Assembly (NCBI GenBank): GCA_015061985.1
Contig: SUVN01000006.1
Location: 39,886 to 103,885 of the forward strand
Length of the DNA: 64,000 nt
Source of the DNA: Akkermansiaceae bacterium
GTDB taxonomy: Bacteria; Verrucomicrobiota; Verrucomicrobiia; Verrucomicrobiales; Akkermansiaceae
Direction: 5' to 3'
Made by a program: the position numbers and the translations under genes. The notes below the pieces were generated by a model. The model worked only from the letters and a program-made list of their open reading frames with translations. It did not search any database and was not told the DNA's origin. Positions 9,618 to 18,100 of this stretch are shown here, in pieces. The stretch's first letter is position 1. Each line of letters opens with the position of its first letter.

Positions 9618-10574
9618 TTACAGCATGGATGCCAGCAGAGCCTCCAGCTTGCGGATATCAGCAGAGAACTTGCGGATACCCTCTGCCGTCTTTTCCGTGG
9701 CCATAGCGTCCTCATTGAAGAGGAAGCGGAAGCTCTTCTCATCAGCCGGGATGCGCTCAATATCGCTGGCCTGCGCAGCCTCCGGTGTCAGCACCGGTGT
9801 CACGGGCTCCTCACTGCCGGCCAGCTCTGCCAGCAGGTTCGGAGAAATCGTCAGCAGGTCGCAACCGGCCAGCGCCAGAATCTCACCCGTGTTGCGGAAA
9901 GATGCGCCCATAATCTGCACCGGGTAGCCAAACTTCTTGTAGTAATTGTAAATCGTGCGCACAGAGATGACACCGGGGTCGGTCTCTGCGGTGTAGTCCT
10001 GCCCGGTACTGCTCTTGTACCAGTCCAGAATACGCCCTACAAACGGAGAGATGAGACGCACGCCGGCCTCTGCGCAGGCCACGGCCTGCACCAGGCTGAA
10101 CAACAGCGTGAGGTTGCAGTGAATACCCTCCTGCTCCAGCTGTCGGGCAGCCTGTATGCCCTCCCAGGTGGAAGCTATCTTAATCAGCACGCGTTCGCGC
10201 GGAATCCCGGCGGACTCGTACAGCGCCATAATCTCGCGAGCCTTGGCCACCGTCCCCTCGGTATCGAAGGAAAGGCGGGCATCCACCTCGCTGGACACAC
10301 GACCGGGCACGCGCTTGAGAATCTCCAGACCGAACGCCACAATCACGCGATCCATCAACTCACCCACGCGCTCAGCGGGATTGCTCACCGTAGCCTTGAA
10401 TTCGGCCACCACTGCATCCAGAATAGGACGATACTCCGGCTTGGCTGCTGCGGCCAGAATAAGGGAGGGATTCGTCGTAGCATCCTGCGGAGAGAACTCC
10501 TCCATCTGACGGAAATCACCCGTGTCTGCCACTACGGTCGTATATTTCTTCAATTGCTCAAGCTGTGTTGCCAT
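9618..10574 (-). CDS. tal: Transaldolase (TalB type)
   Basis: Transfers a dihydroxyacetone unit in the non-oxidative pentose phosphate pathway. The 318-residue product matches the TalB class in length. It has DATTNPSLI near the N-terminus, the Schiff-base lysine in [11 protein letters not shown], and the C-terminal block [10 protein letters not shown]...CDLLTISP. The frame extends 62 codons further upstream, but that extension lacks family similarity. The ATG at 10574 gives the canonical [15 protein letters not shown] start and lies ~24 bases after a predicted -10. It is followed closely by galE. Confidence 0.94.
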   Translation of the reverse strand: MATQLEQLKKYTTVVADTGDFRQMEEFSPQDATTNPSLILAAAAKPEYRPILDAVVAEFKATVSNPAERVGELMDRVIVAFGLEILKRVPGRVSSEVDARLSFDTEGTVAKAREIMALYESAGIPRERVLIKIASTWEGIQAARQLEQEGIHCNLTLLFSLVQAVACAEAGVRLISPFVGRILDWYKSSTGQDYTAETDPGVISVRTIYNYYKKFGYPVQIMGASFRNTGEILALAGCDLLTISPNLLAELAGSEEPVTPVLTPEAAQASDIERIPADEKSFRFLFNEDAMATEKTAEGIRKFSADIRKLEALLASML

Positions 10575-10598
10575 AACGTACTGATTTGAGGTTGGCTC

Positions 10599-10627
10599 AT
10601 TGTAACATAATTGAGCGCCTACTTCAA
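10599..10627 (-). promoter_or_regulatory. Predicted promoter of tal-galE
   Basis: On the minus strand TTGAAG (plus 10622-10627), a 17-base spacer and TACAAT (plus 10599-10604) lie ~24 bases before the tal ATG. Confidence 0.5.
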
Positions 10628-12013
10628 GCCTGCAACTCCTCTGTGCCTCTTTTCTGTTCAGATTCTGTATCGGTGCTGAACTGTGATTATTCGGTTTTGT
10701 GTCGCGAATATCGTTTTCTGCGTGTCTGTTTCTATCAATCAGAAGCCTTGAAATAATCATCGCAAATTCTCATATCGCGCGATTTTTATTCATACCTGCA
10801 ATAATTTTTTACAGCAAGAAGAAAGTTAGTCTCCATAATCCATCTTTATTTTCTATAAAATAATTTATTATTCCTGTAATTTTCATTATAATAACAGCAG
10901 CTAATATTTTTTGATATTATTTCTTTCGCCTTTTTATTTAATCTTGGTAATTGCTATCGTTTCTTAACTCTATTTTTTTACTCTTTTACTGCATCGAGAA
11001 ACATCCCGCAAAAGCGCTCCTCCCGCAAAAACTCGGCACTCTTGCGCCACTCAATAAACAGACCGCAAACAATCAAATAAACAACGCCCAAAATCCACGA
11101 ACTTTACCCCCGACCATGTGCGCATTCAGGCAAGCGGAGCATTCTTCCTATTAACAGAAACAAGATACCCTACAAAGGGCAACGCAAAAGAAATATAACT
11201 TCTGTTATATATTCTTGCTCTGCTTCTTATGTTTTCTTATTCCCGACCGTTTCTCTTTCTTTAATTTCTATAATTGTTTTCGTTGTTAAAGCTTAATCAA
11301 GCGTAGAATTTTGCACCGAACAAGCGCTCCTTTTATCCTCAGCAAAACATCACGATGATTCGTCCTTGTCAGCAGGAAAAAGCTCTCAAAACAGACGAGT
11401 AAAGCTAAAATAATCCTCTCAACAAGGCTCTATTTCCCGCTGAATCGCCCCTTCCATTTACGAACCCAAGGACCATAAAAAGTAAATTTTCGCGAAATTT
11501 TGAATATTTCTAGTTATATGTTGATTTAATTTGCTAATATAACACACTATTAACATTCTCACAATCGTTTCTTTCGTTTTATTATATCGGATAGATTAGA
11601 CTATCAAAATACCTCTGCCTCTATTATTTGTACATACGCCCAAATACCTATCAAGCAAAACTCACCTTGCAACAGCTTAAGCTTCTCCGATACGAAGACT
11701 AAACACCATACAGTCCCCCTTAGCCCCGGCAAAATCTCCTTTTTTAGCACACCTGAGGCACTTTTCGCCGAAACAACTAAAAGTAAGCACTCTATGACAA
11801 ATATCAAAAATACCCGCGAGAATCGCATATTCCGTACAGAATCACGGGCGCGTTTCAAATTTTCGATTCTCGCGGCACTTTAAATCCCGAAGAAATCCGC
11901 TGAATTCCCCCTTCAGGACGTTTCCCGGGACTCAACTTCCGCCGACATCCCATGAAGCACAGGCACCCACAGAATTGGACTGGTACATTTCAATGGTAGG
12001 GAGCGAATTGATT
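10628..12013. other. AT-rich intergenic stretch without a convincing gene
   Basis: About 1.4 kb, clearly more AT-rich than its surroundings. Only two short frames occur: 67 codons at 10951-11154 on the plus strand, and 84 codons at 11604-11858 on the minus strand. The latter starts with TTG and has one hydrophobic stretch (VFLIFVIECLLLVVS). Neither has family character or a good initiation context. No tRNA, tmRNA or known small RNA signature was recognised. It lies between tal and the defence island and may be the decayed or regulatory left edge of that island. Confidence 0.5.
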
Positions 12014-12556
12014 TTACAGCTCACGGAAGAACTCTTCAACCGGCACAGAGGAACCCGGAATCGGCATATTGCCCAAATCTATCACGGTTTCGTTCTTAAA
12101 ATCGAAGAGATGCAGCGCACCGGATTTCTGGCGAAGGTACAGCTCCGTGGGGTATTTTTTCCAGGCAGCCTCACCGCCCTGAAAGCCGATGCAGGTATAC
12201 CATGGCTCAGGCCCATCACTCAACCCTTCTGTCGGGTGGACGTTGACGCTGTAGAAAGTTGTGCCATCAATGTCATACGTGTGCATATACCAGCGGCGTT
12301 CCCCTCCGCTGTATAGTGTCTTACTGCCGAAAAGCGAGCCGATGATACTCCCCAGAACCACCAGACAAAGCACGCCGAAACACCCCAGAGAACACCCATG
12401 CGAACACCCGCTCTTCTTCCCTTGCAGACGCATAGTTATCAACGCCCGCCCAATGATGACCAACGCTACCACGGCCGCCACAGGCATCACATAAGGAGCA
12501 ATTTCGTACCACATATTATCAAGCACAAAAGGTTTGTTCCGACGCTGTTTCCTCAC
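12014..12556 (-). CDS. Two-helix membrane protein of unknown function
   Basis: Not recognised. The 180-residue product has two hydrophobic segments (about residues 20-42 and 58-76). They flank a short cytoplasmic or periplasmic loop with a cysteine/histidine cluster, CSHGCSLGC, then a soluble C-terminal domain of ~100 residues. The GTG start overlaps the stop of the upstream ATPase (GTGA), implying translational coupling. An internal ATG at residue 15 (MWYEIAPYV) is an alternative start. The context suggests an accessory partner of the ATPase. The cysteine cluster could bind a metal or be modified, but this is inference. Confidence 0.65.
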   Translation of the reverse strand: MRKQRRNKPFVLDNMWYEIAPYVMPVAAVVALVIIGRALITMRLQGKKSGCSHGCSLGCFGVLCLVVLGSIIGSLFGSKTLYSGGERRWYMHTYDIDGTTFYSVNVHPTEGLSDGPEPWYTCIGFQGGEAAWKKYPTELYLRQKSGALHLFDFKNETVIDLGNMPIPGSSVPVEEFFREL

Positions 12557-13785
12557 ATAGCAGATATGGGAAACGCCTTATGCCCTTTACCGATGGAGAA
12601 CATCTCCCTTGCGGTACAGAGAACGACACCCGGCTGCATTTCGGCATTGCCAGTGGGGATGCCGCCCACCGCTTTTAAATCAGCCGATGTCGGACTGCTA
12701 CTCCGCTTGACTTCCATGGGATAGATTTTCCCGCTGTGTTCCAGCAGGAAGTCCACTTCGGCTCCATTGCTGTCCCGATAGTAACTCAGGCGAGAACGCA
12801 GCCCGCGGCTGCCCAGAGCCCGATATAATTGCCCGAACACCCAGGTTTCCAGGATAGCTCCACTCATGGCTCCGCTTTGCAAAGAGGCCGGAGTAGGCCA
12901 GCTGCAAAGCCACGCACAAAGGCCGGTATCCATGAAATATAACTTGGGGGATTTGCTCAGACGCTTAATCGTATTGATAGAATAGGGCTGCAGCAGAGTG
13001 ACGATACCACTCGCTTCCAGAATACTTACCCAGCTTTTTGCCGTCTTGGGAGAAATCCCGGCATCTTTTGCCAAATCGGCATACACAAGCTGCTGCCCAG
13101 TACGCGCGGCAGCAGATTGCATGAGCACCATAAACGCGTTTTTGTCACCTACCTGAGTCAATGCCTGAACATCTCTCTCCAGATACGTTTGCAGATAGGA
13201 ATCAAAATATTGGTCTACATTTCGATTGAGATCCCGGTGCAGTGCCGGATAGCCCCCGCGCCAGATGCGTGCATAGAGTTCATTGATATCGCACGAACGA
13301 CGCGCCGGCATCAATTCAGTCATCCGCTCAAGCGTGGGAAAAAAGTCGGCCTCGTTGCTTGTACGGGTTATTTCGCGCTGGGAGAGAGTGCAAAGCTCCA
13401 GAATCCCCACTCGCCCGGCCAGGCTTTCACTCACCCCCTTCATCATGTGAAACCGCTGGGAACCGGTCAGCCAATACATGCCCGGGCGGTCTTCCTTATC
13501 CACCATCCACTTGATGGCTCTCAGCAGTTCCGGTGCATACTGCACCTCATCGATACAGAGCGGTGTCCCCTTCTCTTCAAGATACCCGATAGGATCATTT
13601 TTGGCCTGTCGTAGCTCTCGAAAATCATCGAGATTAACATAATTCATATCCCCGGGCATGATTTGCTTCAACATCGTCGATTTGCCCACCTGCCGAGCAC
13701 CGGTTATCAGCACGCATGGAAAGCTGCGGCTCATTTCCTCAACCGTAGAAAGTGCTTTTCTGGGAATGTATTCGTTCTCGTTCAT
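12553..13785 (-). CDS. DUF4143-type AAA+ ATPase
   Basis: A 410-residue member of the ATPase family with an AAA_14-like N-terminal domain and a C-terminal DUF4143 domain. Walker A is GARQVGKST (residues 29-37) and Walker B is LCIDE (D79, E80). The sensor-like LTGSQRF motif follows, and the family's endonuclease-like C-terminal pattern EVDFLLEHSGKIYPMEVK is visible. Members are common in gut bacterial accessory regions; their role is poorly defined. It has its own promoter at 13797-13825 and is coupled to the downstream membrane protein. Its position in the defence island fits an accessory function. Confidence 0.9.
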   Translation of the reverse strand: MNENEYIPRKALSTVEEMSRSFPCVLITGARQVGKSTMLKQIMPGDMNYVNLDDFRELRQAKNDPIGYLEEKGTPLCIDEVQYAPELLRAIKWMVDKEDRPGMYWLTGSQRFHMMKGVSESLAGRVGILELCTLSQREITRTSNEADFFPTLERMTELMPARRSCDINELYARIWRGGYPALHRDLNRNVDQYFDSYLQTYLERDVQALTQVGDKNAFMVLMQSAAARTGQQLVYADLAKDAGISPKTAKSWVSILEASGIVTLLQPYSINTIKRLSKSPKLYFMDTGLCAWLCSWPTPASLQSGAMSGAILETWVFGQLYRALGSRGLRSRLSYYRDSNGAEVDFLLEHSGKIYPMEVKRSSSPTSADLKAVGGIPTGNAEMQPGVVLCTAREMFSIGKGHKAFPISAM

Positions 13786-13796
13786 CTTCCTGTCCC

Positions 13797-13825
13797 ATTC
13801 TGCCCCCGCCCGCAGAAATTGTCAA
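13797..13825 (-). promoter_or_regulatory. Predicted promoter of the DUF4143 ATPase gene
   Basis: On the minus strand a perfect TTGACA (plus 13820-13825), a 17-base spacer and CAGAAT (plus 13797-13802). Only 11 bases separate the -10 from the ATG. Confidence 0.5.
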
Positions 13826-13845
13826 GCAAAATGAACTCCGCTTCT

Positions 13846-13945
13846 ATGCAAAACAGGAATCTGATTCCCGTTTTGCATAAAATTTTACCAAATTGGCTCT
13901 CCTTTTTATGTAATAATGGAATTAGATTCCCGTTTTGCATAAAAT
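13846..13945. repeat. 33-bp near-perfect palindrome plus a direct repeat of one arm
   Basis: ATGCAAAACAGGAATC (13846-13861) and GATTCCCGTTTTGCAT (13863-13878) are inverted around one base, with one mismatch. A 21-base copy containing the right arm (13863-13883) recurs exactly at 13925-13945. The array lies between the recombinase stop and the ATPase promoter. It could be recombinase binding/attachment sequence or an upstream regulatory array. A terminator is unlikely because no T run follows. Confidence 0.7.
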
Positions 13946-13957
13946 CAACCAGGTCAT

Positions 13958-14944
13958 TCAGCTTAAATTCCAGTACGCCTTGGCCTGCTTCACCTGTGGC
14001 AGATTCAGGTAACGGCTCAGGAGCAAATTGGCACTGCGGTGCCCCATCTCCAACTGCAGCGCCCCCAAATCCTGAAAATACGCCGCATGATAGCTCGCAA
14101 AGGTATGTCGGCACACATCCGGCACCCACCGGCCCGGGGCAAAACCGGCAGCGCGGCGCAGCCGCCTCCAGCGGTTTTCCCAGTTTCCGGGAATACGCAG
14201 CGGCACACCGCGCAGCTTCCCCCTGTTGCGCAGCGGAACGGCGCGGCCACCGCCGGTCTTGCTACTGCTCGGCGGCACTATGACCCTGCCCTGCTCCGCT
14301 TGAATACGGCTTTCATCCAAACGAGCCACCTCCTGCGGACGCAGCCCGCAATACAGCATCAAATGCAGCGACAGCCGCATCGCCCGGTGCTCCGGCTGCT
14401 GCGCCGCCGCCTCCAACCGCTTGATTTCTTCCGGACTCAGGGGGCGGATTTCCTGCTCCCTCACCTGTCGGCATTCTATGCGTGACACAGGATTTTCGCT
14501 ACACCACTCCTGCCGCAAACCAAAAGAAAAGATACTGTGAAGAATAGCCCGTCCTTTGTTATAGCTATGCACACTTCCACCGAAAGCCGCCTGCAACAGC
14601 TCCCGACACTCACGGGTAGACATCGCCCGCAGCGGTCGCTCTGCCACCCCCTCCACCCGCAGCATGCGCCGCACAAAATGCCGCAAATCGCGCAGCGTCA
14701 CCGGCCGCCGTCCCGCCCTCGCCTGCACACTCGCCCATGCTGCCGTCTCAAAAGAAACCGTATGCTCCTCTGCCCTGATTGCCGACACCCCGGCATGCAG
14801 CACCCGCCGCATCAACCGCATCATTTCTCCCCTCTCCATCCCGACACACCGCTCCCCCAGCTCCTCCGCCGTCTCCATCACCAGACGAGCTATATCGTTG
14901 AGATTCAACGGCAACTCCTTAATAATTTCCTTTGCTGTTTTCAT
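13958..14944 (-). CDS. Tyrosine recombinase / integrase
   Basis: Site-specific DNA recombinase of 328 residues. Catalytic residues are visible: R202 in CGLRPQEVARL, K229 in SSKTGG, R279-H280 in DVCRHTFASYH, H302 in MGHRSA and the nucleophile Y312 in SRYLNL. The residue three before R279, commonly His, is Asp here. The N-terminal ~160 residues match a core-binding SAM-like domain only loosely. It is transcribed divergently from the Type ISP restriction gene. One 18-bp inverted repeat begins 20 bases upstream of its ATG. It may mobilise the island, invert the neighbouring promoter, or both. Confidence 0.92.
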   Translation of the reverse strand: MKTAKEIIKELPLNLNDIARLVMETAEELGERCVGMERGEMMRLMRRVLHAGVSAIRAEEHTVSFETAAWASVQARAGRRPVTLRDLRHFVRRMLRVEGVAERPLRAMSTRECRELLQAAFGGSVHSYNKGRAILHSIFSFGLRQEWCSENPVSRIECRQVREQEIRPLSPEEIKRLEAAAQQPEHRAMRLSLHLMLYCGLRPQEVARLDESRIQAEQGRVIVPPSSSKTGGGRAVPLRNRGKLRGVPLRIPGNWENRWRRLRRAAGFAPGRWVPDVCRHTFASYHAAYFQDLGALQLEMGHRSANLLLSRYLNLPQVKQAKAYWNLS

Positions 14945-14963
14945 AGTCTTTTCGGTAGGTGGT

Positions 14964-15138
14964 TCAGCATTTCATATGCTGTATAAACCTGTAAGCTTAC
15001 GACTTACTCATACTACGGGCATGAAATGAATACGAATGATTTTTCTTGCGCGCACATGGTTCACATAGTACTGTACATATTGCAGCATTTAAACGGGCAA
15101 AACAGATTTTTCTGCTTGACCAGCATATGAAATGCTGA
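14964..15138. repeat. Perfect 18-bp inverted repeats flanking a 139-bp segment
   Basis: TCAGCATTTCATATGCTG (14964-14981) is repeated in exact reverse complement at 15121-15138. Each copy is itself a dyad (CAGCAT, five bases, ATGCTG). The segment between them is the divergent intergenic region of the recombinase and the Type ISP gene. The layout fits a small invertible element. It also fits two operators for one dimeric regulator. Confidence 0.85.
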
Positions 15139-15144
15139 TAAATA
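15116..15144 (+). promoter_or_regulatory. Predicted promoter of the Type ISP gene, spanning the right inverted repeat
   Basis: TTGACC (15116-15121) and TAAATA (15139-15144) are 17 bases apart, and the spacer is almost exactly the right 18-bp repeat. Inversion of 14982-15120 would remove the -35 and replace it with GGTTTA-like sequence. The -10 ends seven bases before the GTG start. Confidence 0.45.
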
Positions 15145-15151
15145 GAGGCAT

Positions 15152-18100
15152 GTGAAATCCTCTCTCCGCACTATCCTTGATGACATTCGCTCCGCCACTT
15201 TAGACCTCTCCGAAGCCGATAAAGGGCATCGTTTTGAGGTGCTCATGAAGCGGTACTTACAAACTGACCCCATCTACAAAGCGCGATTCTCGGATGTCCG
15301 GCTTTGGAACGAGTGGACTTACGCCAAAGGTCATGATGTGGGCATTGACCTCGTGGCCAAGGAGGCTGATTCTGACCGTTATGTAGCCATTCAATGCAAG
15401 TTCTACGAGCCTACGCACCTGATGAACGCTCACGATGTGGATACCTTCTTCATGGCGCTCAACTCCACTATCAAAACAGAGCATAGTGACAAGGATTCTT
15501 TTGTAAGCGGCATCATCATAGCCACGACTGACCATTGGAATCTGGTGTTGCAGGATGCCATGTTCAAGCAGCACATCCCCTGTCAGCGTATCGGTTTATC
15601 AGACTTGGAAGAAGCCGCTGTTGATTGGGCTGCCATCAGCAAAGGTAATGCAGGAGAACTGCCCAAGTATGAAGCTCTCCCCCATCAGCGTGAAGCCATT
15701 GATGCAGTGAAAGAGGGTTTCAAGTCTGCCAATCGTGGCAAACTCATCATGGCTTGTGGCACAGGCAAGACTTTCACCGCGCTCCGATTGACGGAAGAAT
15801 ACACCTATGGCAAGGGTTGTGTCCTGTTCCTTGCACCCAGTATCGCCCTTGTGGCTCAAAGTCTGCGTGAATGGATGAGCCAGACCACCTGCAAAATCCA
15901 CCCCATTGCCGTGTGTTCGGATGGTGAAGCATCCTCCATTGATGACCTCAATGACCTCTCTGCTCGTGACCTCCCCGCACGTGCTACCACAGACCCCACG
16001 ACTATCGCGCAACTGTATGCCAAGTTCAAGGATAGCCATCTGACGGTTATCTTCTCCACCTACCAGTCCATTGAGAAGTTGCATACGGCTCAAAAGGTCG
16101 GTGCTCTGCCTGAATTTGACCTCTGCATCTGTGATGAAGCCCACCGCACAACAGGAGTATCACTTTATGATGAGAAGAAAGGTAAGCACAATGAATCACA
16201 CTTCACAGAAATTCATAAGCAGGACTATCTTGCATGCCGTAGGCGCATCTACATGACCGCTACGCCCAAGATTTATGCAGAATCCGCACGACAGAAAGCC
16301 AAAGATGCCAATGCGTTGTTGGCTTCCATGGATGACCGCTCCTACTTTGGTGATGAGTTCTTCCGACTTCCGTTCTCGCGTGCCGTCCGTAAGGGATTGC
16401 TTACGGATTACAAGGTGCTTATCCTTTGTGTAGATGAGGATTATGTCAAAGAGGTGTTAGACGAACATCTCCAACAGGATGAAACAGGTGCTATTGAATT
16501 GGATGAAGCCGTGCGTCTTGTCGGTTGCTACAATGGCTTGCGTAAGAAGGTAAAACTTCCCAAGAAGCCTGATGCCACCAATGAAGATGCTGCATACGAC
16601 CCATCTCTACCCGATTTGTTGGCTCATGATGAAGACTTCCTTATCTCCGACCCCGCACCCATGAATCGTGCCGTTGCTTTTGCTAACAAGATAGCAGTCT
16701 CCAAGCACTATACCGAGATGTGGAAAGATGTTGTGGAGGCTATCCGTAAGCACGATGAAGAAGATACCACTTTCATTGATAGCGAGATGCAGCATGTGGA
16801 TGGAAACATGGACATGGGTGAGCGTGCTGCTCTGCTCTCGTGGCTCAAAGGTAATGCAGGAACAAACGCCAATCATGGTGTACCCGAATGTCGTATTCTC
16901 TCCAATGCTCGCTGCTTGTCAGAAGGTGTGGATGTTCCGTCCTTGGATGCGGTCATGTTCCTTGCCCCTCGTAAATCGCAGGTGGATGTAGTGCAGTCCG
17001 TGGGGCGTGTGATGCGCCGTGCAGCGGGTAAGAAGTTCGGTTACATCATTCTGCCCATCGGTATATCTCCCAGGGATAAGCCCGAAGAAGTCCTTGATAA
17101 GGATGAGAAATACAAGGTTGTGTGGGATGTCCTGCAAGCACTCCGCTCCCATGATGACCGCTTCAACGCTGAAATCAACTCCATTGAACTCAACAAAGGT
17201 CGTGGTAAGCGTTTTGTGGTGGGTGGTGTCACAGGTAAGAAGAAAGGCCAGAAGCGCACAGGTAAAGATAAGGGTGATGAAAAGGAGGATAAGCCTGATG
17301 ATACATTCATCCAGCCTGACCTTGACTTGGAATTTGAGAAAGAACTCTCCTCTTGGACTGATGGTATCCTCGTCAGAACCGTCCAGAAGTGCGGTGACAG
17401 GCGTTACTGGGAGGATTGGGCAAAGAACATCGCCAAGATTGCAGAGCGTCAAATAAAGGCTATCAGCGACCTTCTTGACAAGGGTATCGGATTAGAGGAG
17501 TTCCAACTCTTCCTGTCAGGTCTGCGTGAGAATACGAACCCTGCCATTACGGAAGCAGATGCTATTGAAATGTTGGCACAGCAGTTCATCAGCCGACCTG
17601 TCTTCAACGCTCTCTTTGAGAAGTATCAGTTCGCAGAGAACAATCCTGTCTCCAAGACCATGAACGACATGCTTGACATCGTTCATGATAACACTGATGC
17701 CGATGATTTGCGAGAACTACGCCGTTTCTACGATTCGGTGAAAGACCGTGCCCAGAGCATTGATAACGCTGCTGGTCGTCAGCAGGTAGTTGTGGAACTT
17801 TACGACAAGTTCTTCAAGCAAGCATTCCCCAAGATGTCCGAGAAACTGGGCATTGTCTATACCCCCATCCCTGTGGTGGATTTCATTGTTCATTCCGTTC
17901 ATGAGGTTCTGAAAAAGGAATTCGGGGTCAAAGATGGCATCGGAGCGCAGGGGGTGAAGATACTTGACCCCTTTACAGGCACAGGCACATTCATCGTCCG
18001 AGCCATCCAGAGCGGTCTTATCAAGCGTAGCCAACTGCCATACAAATACCGTAATGAACTCTTTGCTTGTGAGATAGTGCTGCTTGCCTACTACATCGCC

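Noticed and set aside
10951..11154. 67-codon plus-strand frame in the AT-rich gap
   Set aside because: No initiation context, no family similarity, and biased only by local composition.
13846..13878. Terminator of the recombinase gene
   Set aside because: The palindrome has a one-base centre and no T run follows on the minus strand.
13846..13945. XerCD dif site
   Set aside because: Arm sequence and spacing do not resemble the conserved 28-bp dif core.
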